64,000 bases of DNA from Bacteroidota bacterium. Lineage in GTDB: Bacteria; Bacteroidota; Bacteroidia; Chitinophagales; Chitinophagaceae. This document shows positions 16,311 to 24,824 of this stretch, in pieces. The notes below the pieces were generated by a model. That model worked only from the letters and a program-made list of their open reading frames with translations. It ran no database searches and was not told where the DNA came from. The stretch is taken from positions 501,175-565,174 of the forward strand of contig JAFDZS010000001.1 of NCBI GenBank assembly GCA_018266775.1. The letters run 5' to 3'. Numbering within the stretch: the stretch's first letter is position 1; every line of letters begins with the position of its first letter. Position numbers and translations under genes: made by a program.

Positions 16311-17773
16311 AAAGCAGGTTGCTGCAATTGACGCAATTTTTGTTTTTCAATAACTGATGCAGGAAAATAATAGATCCATGATGCGGCTTTTTTCAGCGTA
16401 TGCATATTTACACTAAATGGATGGCGCATTATTTTTTTCATTTGCGCAATAGCCAAATGCCTGCGGTAGCTGGTATGCACATAACTGTGCAGCTGTTTAT
16501 AAAAAGCAGGCTGATAAGTATTGCGGAACATCAACGCCATTTCATCAGAATCTGTCCAGTTGGTTTTATGCTGCAACTGTGCCTGTACCTTCTCATAAAA
16601 AACGGTACCGGGTAATGGATAAGAAACTGAAATACCAATTTCATGAGGCAATAATGTATTGATCATTGTTATGGTAGCATCAATATCTTCTTTTGTTTCA
16701 CCGGGGTAACCAAACTGTATAAAGAAGGAGGGATGAATGCCATGCTTTTTCAATAAGCGTGTGGCTGCATAAATTTGTTTGGTAGTGGTGCCTTTGTCCA
16801 TGGCATCCAGAATTTTTTGAGAACCGCTTTCCGCACCCATCCAGATATTATCGCATCCGGCACGTGCCAGTTGGTGAATGGTATCTTCCTGTAATAACAG
16901 ATCCACCCGACCCTGCATTTTAAATTTAAAGTGCAGTTGGTGTTGTTCCAGCAGGTCTGCAAAAGTTTTTACCCAACCTGGTTTCAAACCAAAAATGTCA
17001 TCGCAAAACCAAATATGGTCAAACTGAAATTTTTCTTTCAGCAATAATAATTCCTGCACAACGTGTTGCGGTGTTCTTACATTATAACGGTTGCCGTAAA
17101 TAGGCTTGGCACACCAGTTGCATTTAAACGGGCAGCCTCTTGTAGTACCCATATTCATAGAAAAATAACCTGTGTGCTGCAACCACATTTTTTTATAAGG
17201 CTCCATATCAATCATATCCCATGCAGGAAAAGGCAACGCATCCAGGTTGTGCATTACATTGCGGCGTGCGGTTTTTACCACGGCACCCTGGTGTAAAAAG
17301 GCCAGCCCTTCAATAGAAAAATAATTTTGTTGTTCTTTCGTGATGGTGTTTACCAATTGCAACAGCGTTTGCTCCGCTTCTCCCAAGATAATAAAATCGG
17401 CGCCAGCTTTCAAATACATTTCATAACGGTCTGTACTGTCCGAACTGGAAACAATTACTGTACATCCCCGTTGTTTGGCTAATACAATCATACTAAAGGC
17501 GGCTTCACGCATATTGGTTAAACACATCTTGGTAAGATAGTTAAAGCCATCATCATAGATTACCAGTACTTCTGGTTGCATACTTTCGAGCGGGACAATA
17601 ATTTCTTCCGCCTTTACTGCAAACATGGTATCGAACAGTTGAACGGTATAATTGTGCGACCGTAGCAATGCTGCTGCATACAATGTTCCCAATGGTGCAT
17701 AAGGCTGCCCGATGGCCCACTGCTTGGGGTCGAAACGCATGAAATAAGAATGTGTAAATAAAATGCCCGGCAT
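16307..17773 (-). CDS. Radical SAM protein with a B12-binding-type N-terminal domain
   Basis: Predicted radical enzyme of the cobalamin-binding radical SAM class, with 488 residues from the preferred start. Residues 1-150 form an alpha/beta domain like B12-binding modules, but no DxHxxG motif is seen. The radical SAM motif CPFKCNWC gives cysteines at about 214, 218 and 221, ligating one 4Fe-4S cluster. The following region has the GxESG-like MGAESGSQKILDAMDKGTT. The frame is open to 17809, but the ATG at 17773 shares one base with the stop codon of the upstream gene (TAATG) and is preferred. The substrate is unknown; members of this class methylate or rearrange unactivated carbon atoms. Confidence 0.85.
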   Translation of the reverse strand: MPGILFTHSYFMRFDPKQWAIGQPYAPLGTLYAAALLRSHNYTVQLFDTMFAVKAEEIIVPLESMQPEVLVIYDDGFNYLTKMCLTNMREAAFSMIVLAKQRGCTVIVSSSDSTDRYEMYLKAGADFIILGEAEQTLLQLVNTITKEQQNYFSIEGLAFLHQGAVVKTARRNVMHNLDALPFPAWDMIDMEPYKKMWLQHTGYFSMNMGTTRGCPFKCNWCAKPIYGNRYNVRTPQHVVQELLLLKEKFQFDHIWFCDDIFGLKPGWVKTFADLLEQHQLHFKFKMQGRVDLLLQEDTIHQLARAGCDNIWMGAESGSQKILDAMDKGTTTKQIYAATRLLKKHGIHPSFFIQFGYPGETKEDIDATITMINTLLPHEIGISVSYPLPGTVFYEKVQAQLQHKTNWTDSDEMALMFRNTYQPAFYKQLHSYVHTSYRRHLAIAQMKKIMRHPFSVNMHTLKKAASWIYYFPASVIEKQKLRQLQQPAL

Positions 17774-18813
17774 TACAATGGTGTTTGTGGTTTTAGATAT
17801 AATGAGCACACACAGTTTTTGCAGGTATCATCGTTTTCCATATCCAGATTTTTCCTGAATGCAATGGCTTCATTACTGTTGATGATATGGTGCAGGTTGT
17901 TGTGTTTGATATTGCCATAAGGTGCATGAAAAAAACACGGCCTCACTGTTCCATCTGCTTCCACCACTGCTGAAACCCATGGTGCATTACATTTTCTAAC
18001 CGGCTGTATATTCAACCCATAATACGCCGCATAATGTAAGTAGATGCCTTTTAGTTTTGCCGGTGATTCTGCAATAAAACCAGATTCAAATAATGGTTGA
18101 TACTCTTGTATCACTTCATTGGTCATTAACAATAATGCTGGCAGGTCTGCAGCTGATGGTACAATGTCCTGCTGCCTTTCTGCATCCCATAAAATGGCAC
18201 GGTTAAATGCATGGCTGCTGACATCCGCTGGCAAAAAACTGATTTGATCCAGGCCCATAGCCTGTGCACATTCAATGATCTGCGGCCATATCCTGAAATT
18301 CTGCTGGTGAATTACAGTACGTGCAGTGATGCGGAAATGAGGCTTCAGTTTTTTTATGGTATAAATACCTTCCGTTAGTTTATCATACGCACCGGGAATG
18401 TTACGGATATGGTCGTGCATTGTTTCATCACCATCTAAAGAAACAATTACATCATCCACCCATTCAGCAACAGCTGCAGCATGTTTTTTTAATAATAATC
18501 CTGTTGACAGCAGGCTGATTTTGATGTGCTGCTTTTTAAGTATGCTGCAAAAGCTAAAGAACAGTGGATGCAGCAACGCTTCCCCGCCAGACATTAATAC
18601 CTGCTGTGTACCCAGTTTTTTTAATGTCTGCAATAGCGTAGCTATATCAGTTTCGGTTAATTGTTTAAGATGATGATTAGCCTTCCAGATATCGCACATC
18701 ACACACCTGCAATTGCAGGCGCTGTGCGGCATCAGTATCACAACAGGCATGGTGCTGATCACATGCGTTTGCAGTGTGCGGTATCTTTTATAAGTAGTAA
18801 CAATATTCTGCAT
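17773..18813 (-). CDS. Radical SAM/SPASM-like protein
   Basis: Radical SAM enzyme with 346 residues. The N-terminal motif is CNCRCVMC (CX3CX2C using Cys33, Cys37, Cys40). It continues with LTETDIATLLQTLKKLGTQQVLMSGGEALLHP, the usual GGE motif. The C-terminal end has extra cysteines (RKCNAPW, VRPCFFH and CKNCVCSL), like an auxiliary cluster or SPASM domain. Such proteins modify peptides, sugars or tRNA, or act as anaerobic maturases. It sits 4 bp after the stop of a methyltransferase gene and is followed by a TAATG junction, so it is within the same transcript. The substrate is unknown. Confidence 0.85.
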   Translation of the reverse strand: MQNIVTTYKRYRTLQTHVISTMPVVILMPHSACNCRCVMCDIWKANHHLKQLTETDIATLLQTLKKLGTQQVLMSGGEALLHPLFFSFCSILKKQHIKISLLSTGLLLKKHAAAVAEWVDDVIVSLDGDETMHDHIRNIPGAYDKLTEGIYTIKKLKPHFRITARTVIHQQNFRIWPQIIECAQAMGLDQISFLPADVSSHAFNRAILWDAERQQDIVPSAADLPALLLMTNEVIQEYQPLFESGFIAESPAKLKGIYLHYAAYYGLNIQPVRKCNAPWVSAVVEADGTVRPCFFHAPYGNIKHNNLHHIINSNEAIAFRKNLDMENDDTCKNCVCSLYLKPQTPL

Positions 18814-18817
18814 GCAG

Positions 18818-19552
18818 TTAATGATATTGATTTTTGATCATTACATGATGAAAGGGAATTTTCCTGAACCACCTGTTCAAAATGTTTCTTGGGTTGTATA
18901 GTATCCGTGCATTAAATCTTTTCAGGTCGTCAACACAGTGATGAAAATAATATGCTGTCATTCCCGTACAACCCATACCGGTAAAATAATTTTTAGTTCT
19001 TTGTTTAGCAGCATCCAGTTCATGCTGCAGGTAAAAGGGGGAATCAACAATATGTATTTCACCCTGCAGGGTCAGGTATTCCATTGCTGTATGGATTATT
19101 TTTTTAAAAGAAGGAAAATATTGAATAGATGCTGCAAAAAGAATGATGTCGAACCTTGTATCCTTCAATTGTTCATCCTGTAAGCGGCCATTGACAAACC
19201 TGAGGTTCGGTATTGCTTTAAATATCCGGTTTGCCTGGCGCAGTTCCAGCCGGTTGATATCTATACCTGTAATCTGTGCTTTGGTATGCTGTGCCAGTTT
19301 TGCTGAAAGCCAGCCATTGCCGCAACCTACTTCAAGTATATTGATTTTGCCTCCTTTGCGGTTAATTATTTTCAGCAGCTTTTGCAATGACTGGTTGCGG
19401 ATATTCCATTCTTTGTGGTAAGGGTGTAAGGGTGCAGTTTCAGGCAACAGGCGCAACTCTGCATCGCTGTATATACGGCCTTCTTTTTTACGCAACAGAA
19501 TGTATTGCTGCTCAAAAGTTGCTGTTTGGCTATAAGTTAATATAGGATTCAT
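18818..19552 (-). CDS. Class I SAM-dependent methyltransferase
   Basis: The product is 244 residues from the preferred start. The SAM site is INILEVGCGNGWLSAKLA, followed by ITGIDINRLELRQA. Next come FDIILFAASIQYF and a strand with LQGEIHIVDSPFY, as in class I enzymes acting on small molecules or lipids. The open frame extends to 19615, but the ATG at 19552 gives an ATGA overlap with the upstream methyltransferase gene and starts at MNPILTYSQ, so it is preferred. Its place between two operon partners implies a shared pathway. Confidence 0.8.
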   Translation of the reverse strand: MNPILTYSQTATFEQQYILLRKKEGRIYSDAELRLLPETAPLHPYHKEWNIRNQSLQKLLKIINRKGGKINILEVGCGNGWLSAKLAQHTKAQITGIDINRLELRQANRIFKAIPNLRFVNGRLQDEQLKDTRFDIILFAASIQYFPSFKKIIHTAMEYLTLQGEIHIVDSPFYLQHELDAAKQRTKNYFTGMGCTGMTAYYFHHCVDDLKRFNARILYNPRNILNRWFRKIPFHHVMIKNQYH

Positions 19553-20214
19553 ATATGGAGTTGGATTTGATAAATAAAATTTTGTTCCAGCAGGTTTTTT
19601 TCTTTTTGTACGCAATGCATGGTAAAACCGTGTGCAGCAGCAATCTGTTCAATCAATGGTATATCACAACCATCAAATAAAATCATCAGTACTTTGGTTG
19701 CACCATGTATGTATGGGTGTAAAGAAGCAAAGAGCCGTTCAAAATATTCTCCATGCTCACCGCAACACCACGCATGGTCTTTCGGCAGCAGGGGTTGTTT
19801 TTTATAATAAGGTGGATTGATGGCAATCATATCAAACTGCTGGTGCGGTATTTTTTCAAACAGGTCAGACTCAATGGTGGTTATGTTCACAGTATTGCTT
19901 TCAGCATTTTTCATTACTGTTTGCACAGCAACCGGGTTAATATCTGTTGCGGTTACCATTGCGCCTTTTTGTGCAGCAGCTATGGCAATTAAACCACTGC
20001 CACAGCCCAGCTCCAGGAACTTTGTTTGTTTTAACGGCAGCGTACAGCAATAGCGCAATAAAATTTTGGTGCTGAAAAAAAAGCCGGGGTGAAATACTTC
20101 CGGCGGCACCTGCAGCCTGATATGCCCATACCGGTACGTTCTTGTTTTGGAAAGATATTTTTCCAGCAACGGTTTATAGGTTCTTGATACAATATGTTTG
20201 ATTACAGTTTGCAC
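19549..20214 (-). CDS. HemK/PrmC-like SAM-dependent methyltransferase
   Basis: A 221-residue methyltransferase. Motif I is FLELGCGSGLIAIAAAQKG, with ATDINPVAVQT following. The NPPY tetrapeptide (AINPPYYKKQP) marks enzymes that methylate amide or ring nitrogens, such as HemK/PrmC, RlmF-like or TrmN6-like proteins. The N-terminal recognition domain of PrmC is absent, so it is not the release-factor enzyme. The start is GTG at 20214, 10 bp after the stop of the radical SAM gene; no better ATG is present. It is operon-coupled at both ends. Confidence 0.8.
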   Translation of the reverse strand: MQTVIKHIVSRTYKPLLEKYLSKTRTYRYGHIRLQVPPEVFHPGFFFSTKILLRYCCTLPLKQTKFLELGCGSGLIAIAAAQKGAMVTATDINPVAVQTVMKNAESNTVNITTIESDLFEKIPHQQFDMIAINPPYYKKQPLLPKDHAWCCGEHGEYFERLFASLHPYIHGATKVLMILFDGCDIPLIEQIAAAHGFTMHCVQKEKNLLEQNFIYQIQLHI

Positions 20215-20223
20215 AACAGCATT

Positions 20224-21723
20224 TTAAAATCCTTCAATTTCCGGCTGGCGGTATTTCCACAGTATCTGCAGCGCCTTTAACTCGTAAGGTTTTTTATACA
20301 GGCCCGTTTTATACCGCAGTGAGGCCATGGAACGCAGCAGGTTTTTTTTGATATTTGTTAATCGTATATCCGATACAGTTGGGTAATAGCCGTTCAGTAC
20401 AGTTTCAAAATCTTTGATCTTGTTGATCATCTCCGGCGTTAGCCAGGGTGTAAGCGGGTTCTTGCGCAGGTCGAAGTTTTCCCATTGCGGGCTGATCCAG
20501 TCTTCTAATTTTTGAGGAAAAGAAAAGCCACTGTTCAGTACACGGTTATACATGTCGCTGCCTTCCGTTGGTACAGGGCTGTACACATAAATGATGATCT
20601 CTGTTTTGGGGTTGATCTGTTTGATCTCCCTGATGAATGCAATATCCTGGTCAATTTGCTCCATCACCTGTTCGGGCGTGTCGCCGGGTGTACCGAGAAC
20701 GAAAGAGTATTCCGGTATGATATCAAATTTGGCAATGCGTGCAGCAAATGCTTTAATACCGGCAGCGGTTTGGGTACCGCCTTTATCCATCTTTTTCAAT
20801 ACGGCATCATTACCGGTTTCTGCACCAAAAAAAATCATTTTGCAACCGCTCTCCCGCATAATAGCTAATGATTCATCGGAATATTTATTGATGGTATCAA
20901 TGCGTCCTTCGCCCCACCAAATCATTTTTTCTGGCTTGATGAGTTGTGCAAACTCCACGGTTCTTTTTTCTGAAACAAAAAAATTGTTGTCATGAAATTC
21001 GATAGCGTTGCCGCCATATTGATCTTTCAGGTATTTAACATCGTTATAAATCAGTTGTGCCGATTTCCCTTTCCATCTTGCATTATACAAAGGCACCACT
21101 GCGCAAAATGAACAGGTAAACGGGCAGCCCATGCTGGAGTGATAAGCGATGGTTTTGGTGCCCAGGTAAGTTTTGCCCAGGTATCTTTTAAGGGGATAGA
21201 AACGGTTCAGTGTTTCATAAGGCAGTAACGGTAAAGTATCGGGCTCATACAATTCATCTTTAGGCGTTTTAATGATCTCGTTATTGCAGGTGTAGATCAA
21301 ATTACGGATCATTTCATAAGGTTCATTATTTTCCAGTGCATGCAGCAATGCCGGAAACGTTTTTTCCCCCTGGCCGTTCACTACAAAATCTACAAATGAA
21401 GAACGTAAAACTGTTTTATACTGGTTGGAGGCAAAATAACCGCCCCAGATAATTTTTATTTCAGGATATAATTCCCGTATCATTTTCGAAATGGGAATGG
21501 CTTGTCTTAATTGCGGGCCGGGCATGCAGGTGCTGGCAAAATAGGAAAAGCCACCCTGTTCAAGATAGTGCTGAATGATGACCCAGGGATCAGTTTCCAG
21601 GTTGCCGTCTACAATCACATAATCATACAATCCTTCAATGGAAGAGGCAATACTGAGAATAGAATTCGGTATCCGGGGTTTGTAATTGGCACTCCGCGGA
21701 TTGAACAGGAGGACTTTACTCAT
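20224..21723 (-). CDS. Radical SAM protein with a B12-binding-type N-terminal domain
   Basis: A 499-residue paralogue in class to the protein at 16307. The N-terminal 140 residues form a Rossmann-like domain starting MSKVLLFNPRSANYKPRIPN and including IIWGGYFAS. The canonical base-off DxHxxG motif is not seen. The radical SAM motif is GCPFTCSFC, with Cys200, Cys204 and Cys207. The barrel continues with FHDNNFF and FFGAETGNDAVLKKMDKGGT. The C-terminal 100 residues are specific. The reaction cannot be named. It is the second gene of the minus-strand operon, 32 bp after the flavin-reductase-like gene and 9 bp before the next. Confidence 0.85.
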   Translation of the reverse strand: MSKVLLFNPRSANYKPRIPNSILSIASSIEGLYDYVIVDGNLETDPWVIIQHYLEQGGFSYFASTCMPGPQLRQAIPISKMIRELYPEIKIIWGGYFASNQYKTVLRSSFVDFVVNGQGEKTFPALLHALENNEPYEMIRNLIYTCNNEIIKTPKDELYEPDTLPLLPYETLNRFYPLKRYLGKTYLGTKTIAYHSSMGCPFTCSFCAVVPLYNARWKGKSAQLIYNDVKYLKDQYGGNAIEFHDNNFFVSEKRTVEFAQLIKPEKMIWWGEGRIDTINKYSDESLAIMRESGCKMIFFGAETGNDAVLKKMDKGGTQTAAGIKAFAARIAKFDIIPEYSFVLGTPGDTPEQVMEQIDQDIAFIREIKQINPKTEIIIYVYSPVPTEGSDMYNRVLNSGFSFPQKLEDWISPQWENFDLRKNPLTPWLTPEMINKIKDFETVLNGYYPTVSDIRLTNIKKNLLRSMASLRYKTGLYKKPYELKALQILWKYRQPEIEGF

Positions 21724-21755
21724 ACGTTCATAATTGCTGCTGCTGTATCATCGTA

Positions 21756-22727
21756 TTATCGAACCAAATAGTTGCCCGGTAACCCTTTTTTATAGCGCCA
21801 GGTGGCATACATATTATGAATATGCACCAATGTTTGAGGGTTGGCTGGCAGCCACTGCCTGTTCATTATTTTAAATTGAAGTAGAGTGTGGATGCCCATT
21901 ACAAAACTACCGGTAAGTTCAAGTTCGCAATATGTTTGTGTGCCATGCGGTAATGGGTATTGAAATGCTGCACTGGTTTCATTGCTTAATGGAAACGCTG
22001 ACCGCTGCTGCATGGGTCGCATATGGTTTTTACCGAGGCTATACACCACAGCATAACTTTCAGGATGCATTAATGAGAGCAGGAGTTTTTTGGTGTGCAA
22101 AACCTGTTGTAAAGCCCGGCCACCACTGCGCAGAGAAATGATATAATGGCTTTTACCCGCTGCGCCGTGTAAATCCGTTGGAAAAACGTTAAACAGTTCA
22201 CCATCTTTTACTGTAATCAGCGCAATCGGCCTCGGTACGGCATAAGCTATTTGCACCTGGTGGTATAAATTGGTATGCAGAAAAACATTGCCTTCCTTTT
22301 TCTGGTAGCGGTTATTGATAATGGTATTTACCCCGCGGTGAAAGGCCGAAACAAAATGATGGCTGCCTGTTATTCCCTCGTAATAATACAGGTTGCTGCT
22401 GCCTGTTTGCTGAACATGTATTTGCTTTAAGCACAGTGTTGCCAAGGCATCCTTTTGTGGCAATTTATCGTTTGGAGAAACACATTGTTGTGTTAACAAC
22501 AAATGCAGGGTTTGTGGTAATTCAATATCATTAAAAAAAGGCAATACAATGATGAGCGGATGATACCCCACAAAAAGATGATGGGCAGTGACGTCTTTAA
22601 TAATATGGTCGTCATTATACCAATACAGCTTTGGTGCCTGCATAAACTGTTCTGCACAACAACACAAATATTCCTGCCGGTAATGCAGGCCATTAAATCG
22701 TAAAAGTATTTTTTGTAATAATGTCAT
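21756..22727 (-). CDS. Protein with a C-terminal flavin-reductase-like (FMN split-barrel) domain
   Basis: First gene of the minus-strand operon, 323 residues. The N-terminal 150 residues are not recognised; they include three consecutive Cys at 22-24. Residues about 162-295 resemble flavin-reductase-like FMN-binding domains: VPRPIALITVKDGELFNVFPTDLHG, then YIISLR, and near the end YCELELTGSFVMGIHTLLQFKI. Those pieces match the RPIALVTT, N-x-x-P and CELE-x-GxHTL patterns of that fold. If right, it could pass electrons or carry a flavin for the radical enzymes downstream. This is a by-eye fold match, so moderate confidence only. It is divergent from the glycosyltransferase at 22806. Confidence 0.5.
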   Translation of the reverse strand: MTLLQKILLRFNGLHYRQEYLCCCAEQFMQAPKLYWYNDDHIIKDVTAHHLFVGYHPLIIVLPFFNDIELPQTLHLLLTQQCVSPNDKLPQKDALATLCLKQIHVQQTGSSNLYYYEGITGSHHFVSAFHRGVNTIINNRYQKKEGNVFLHTNLYHQVQIAYAVPRPIALITVKDGELFNVFPTDLHGAAGKSHYIISLRSGGRALQQVLHTKKLLLSLMHPESYAVVYSLGKNHMRPMQQRSAFPLSNETSAAFQYPLPHGTQTYCELELTGSFVMGIHTLLQFKIMNRQWLPANPQTLVHIHNMYATWRYKKGLPGNYLVR

Positions 22728-22823
22728 TATTTTTAATGCTCAGCCAGCCGTTGCAAAGGCATGTTTTTATAACGTAAAAAAAGTATAAAAGGCAGCCTCG
22801 TATTAATGATACCAAAAACAAAA

Positions 22824-23924
22824 ATGAAGTTACTATTTACCAGTTATGTGAGTGTGCCGGAATTTACGAACCCGGAGAAATGGCTGCAGCGTATTGCGCC
22901 GGTTACCGGTATTTTAACCGCACTGGCACAACAACATGAAGTGATCAGTGTGGAGCGCATTTGCTTTGAAGGCGAACTGGTAAAAGATAATGTTCAGTAT
23001 CATTTTATAAAGCTGAACAAAAAAGTAGTCTATTTTCCATGGCGTTTACACCGCTGGATCAAAAAGCAAAACCCGGATGTGGTTTTGGTGAACGGGTTAA
23101 TTTTTCCCCTGCAGGTAATACAATTAAAGTGGATGCTGGGCCGTAAAATAAAAATTGCCGGTTTGCACCATGCAGAAAAACCTGCACACGGTTTGAAACG
23201 GATATTTACCCGCTGGGCAGACCGCTGTATTGATCATTATTTTTTTGCAGCATCAACACTTGGTGATACATGGGTAAAAGAAAAAAATATTGGCAACAGC
23301 AAAAAGATTCATGAAGTGATGGAAGCTTCATCTCATTTTTTACCGGGGAACAAACAAGCTGCAAAAGATGAACTGAAAATTTCCGCCAAGATGGTTTTTT
23401 TATGGGTAGGAAGATTAGATGCGAATAAAGATCCGCGTACTGTAGTGAAAGCATTTTTACAGCATCAGCAGCAGTTTGGGGAAACAGTATTGTATATGAT
23501 CTTTCAAACAGAGGATTTACTAAAAGAGATACAACAAATAATCAGTACCATTCCCGGCGCAAATGCAGCAGTACAATTGGTGGGTGCGGTTGCGCATGAA
23601 AAACTGCAATGGTGGTATAATGCAGCAGACGTTATCATTTCCGGTTCACATTACGAAGGCAGCGGCATTGCAGTATGCGAAGCAATGTCTTGCGGGTGCA
23701 TACCCGTACTAACCCGTATTGCATCCTTCAATGCCATGACGGGCAATGGCACCTGCGGATTTTTATATGAGCCGGGTAATATAAACGATTTATTGCAGGC
23801 ATTACAACATTTGATGAATGCAGACTGGACGGCAGAACGGGAAAAAGTGTTGCATCAATTCCGCACGCAACTTTCTTTTACCGCCATTGCAGAAAAAATA
23901 AATTCAGTGATCACCGGCAGATGA
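22824..23924 (+). CDS. Glycosyltransferase family 4 protein
   Basis: GT-B enzyme of the surface glycan pathway. The C-terminal domain has FLWVGRLDANKDPRTVVKAF, then the donor site SGSHYEGSGIAVCEAMSCGCIPV with the conserved Glu pair. The N-terminal part begins MKLLFTSYVSVPEFTNPEKW. The frame opens at the ATG at 22806, 18 bp earlier; the ATG at 22824 fits the first beta-strand better, but both are possible. It overlaps the next gene by ATGA and is divergent from the radical SAM operon. Confidence 0.85.
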   Translation: MKLLFTSYVSVPEFTNPEKWLQRIAPVTGILTALAQQHEVISVERICFEGELVKDNVQYHFIKLNKKVVYFPWRLHRWIKKQNPDVVLVNGLIFPLQVIQLKWMLGRKIKIAGLHHAEKPAHGLKRIFTRWADRCIDHYFFAASTLGDTWVKEKNIGNSKKIHEVMEASSHFLPGNKQAAKDELKISAKMVFLWVGRLDANKDPRTVVKAFLQHQQQFGETVLYMIFQTEDLLKEIQQIISTIPGANAAVQLVGAVAHEKLQWWYNAADVIISGSHYEGSGIAVCEAMSCGCIPVLTRIASFNAMTGNGTCGFLYEPGNINDLLQALQHLMNADWTAEREKVLHQFRTQLSFTAIAEKINSVITGR

Positions 23925-24820
23925 GTACAACAAACACTACATTAATCAGCATTATTATGCCCACCTATAACAGGGCAAAACTGATTACCGGCACGATTGC
24001 CAGCATTCAGCAGCAAAGCCATACCTGCTGGGAGCTGATTATTGTTGACGATGGATCTGACGATGATACAGAAAATGTGATACAGCAAATTAACGATAGC
24101 CGTATTCAATTGATTAAAGCAGGCCGGATCGGTATTGGCGGAACCATAAAAAATATCGGCTTACATCATGCGAGAGGCAACTGGATTGCATTTATGGACT
24201 CTGATGATTTATGGCATCCGCAAAAATTAGAAAAACAATTGTTGGCATTACAGCAAAACCCAAGAGCATCATTTTCTTTAACCGGTGGTTATAATTTTAA
24301 AAAAGAAGGAAACGCGGAGGAATATTTTTATACGCAGAAAGGGGTGTACACCGGCAATATTTTTTCGCTGATTTTTCAATCTAAGATAGCCGTGTTTGCA
24401 CAGGCTTTGCTTTTCAGAAAATCTTGTTTAGATAAAGTGGGGCTGTTGAAAGAAACCGGTTCATTTTCTGATGTAGACTTTATTACGGCATTAGCCTATG
24501 ACTTTGACGCAGTGTTATTATATGAACCGCTGTTATACCGCAGGCTTCACGACAGCAATTACATTCACACTGCATGGAAGAAAAGTTATTATGCAGGCAT
24601 CAGCACCATTGTACATTTCCAGGCCGAAAAAAAATTGCCGCAATCTTTAGCCAAATCCGCACTCTACCGGTTGTTCATCAATTTTGGTGAATCTGCCCTG
24701 GAACATAAGGAAAATAAATTTGCATTACAGCAATTTTATATTGCGTGGTGCATCAAACCTTTTAAATGGGTATCGTGGAAAAAGTGGATGAAGGGTGTGG
24801 TGTATTATTTTAAACGTTGA
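23921..24820 (+). CDS. Glycosyltransferase family 2 protein
   Basis: A 299-residue GT-A enzyme. Motifs are SIIMPTYNRAKLITGTIAS, IIVDDGSDDDTENV and the acidic motif AFMDSDDLWHPQKL near residue 90-100. The start overlaps the previous stop (ATGA), so the pair is coupled. The stop lies 4 bp from the stop of the convergent glycosyltransferase at 24825, leaving no room for a separate terminator. Confidence 0.85.
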   Translation: MSTTNTTLISIIMPTYNRAKLITGTIASIQQQSHTCWELIIVDDGSDDDTENVIQQINDSRIQLIKAGRIGIGGTIKNIGLHHARGNWIAFMDSDDLWHPQKLEKQLLALQQNPRASFSLTGGYNFKKEGNAEEYFYTQKGVYTGNIFSLIFQSKIAVFAQALLFRKSCLDKVGLLKETGSFSDVDFITALAYDFDAVLLYEPLLYRRLHDSNYIHTAWKKSYYAGISTIVHFQAEKKLPQSLAKSALYRLFINFGESALEHKENKFALQQFYIAWCIKPFKWVSWKKWMKGVVYYFKR

Positions 24821-24824
24821 TCAT

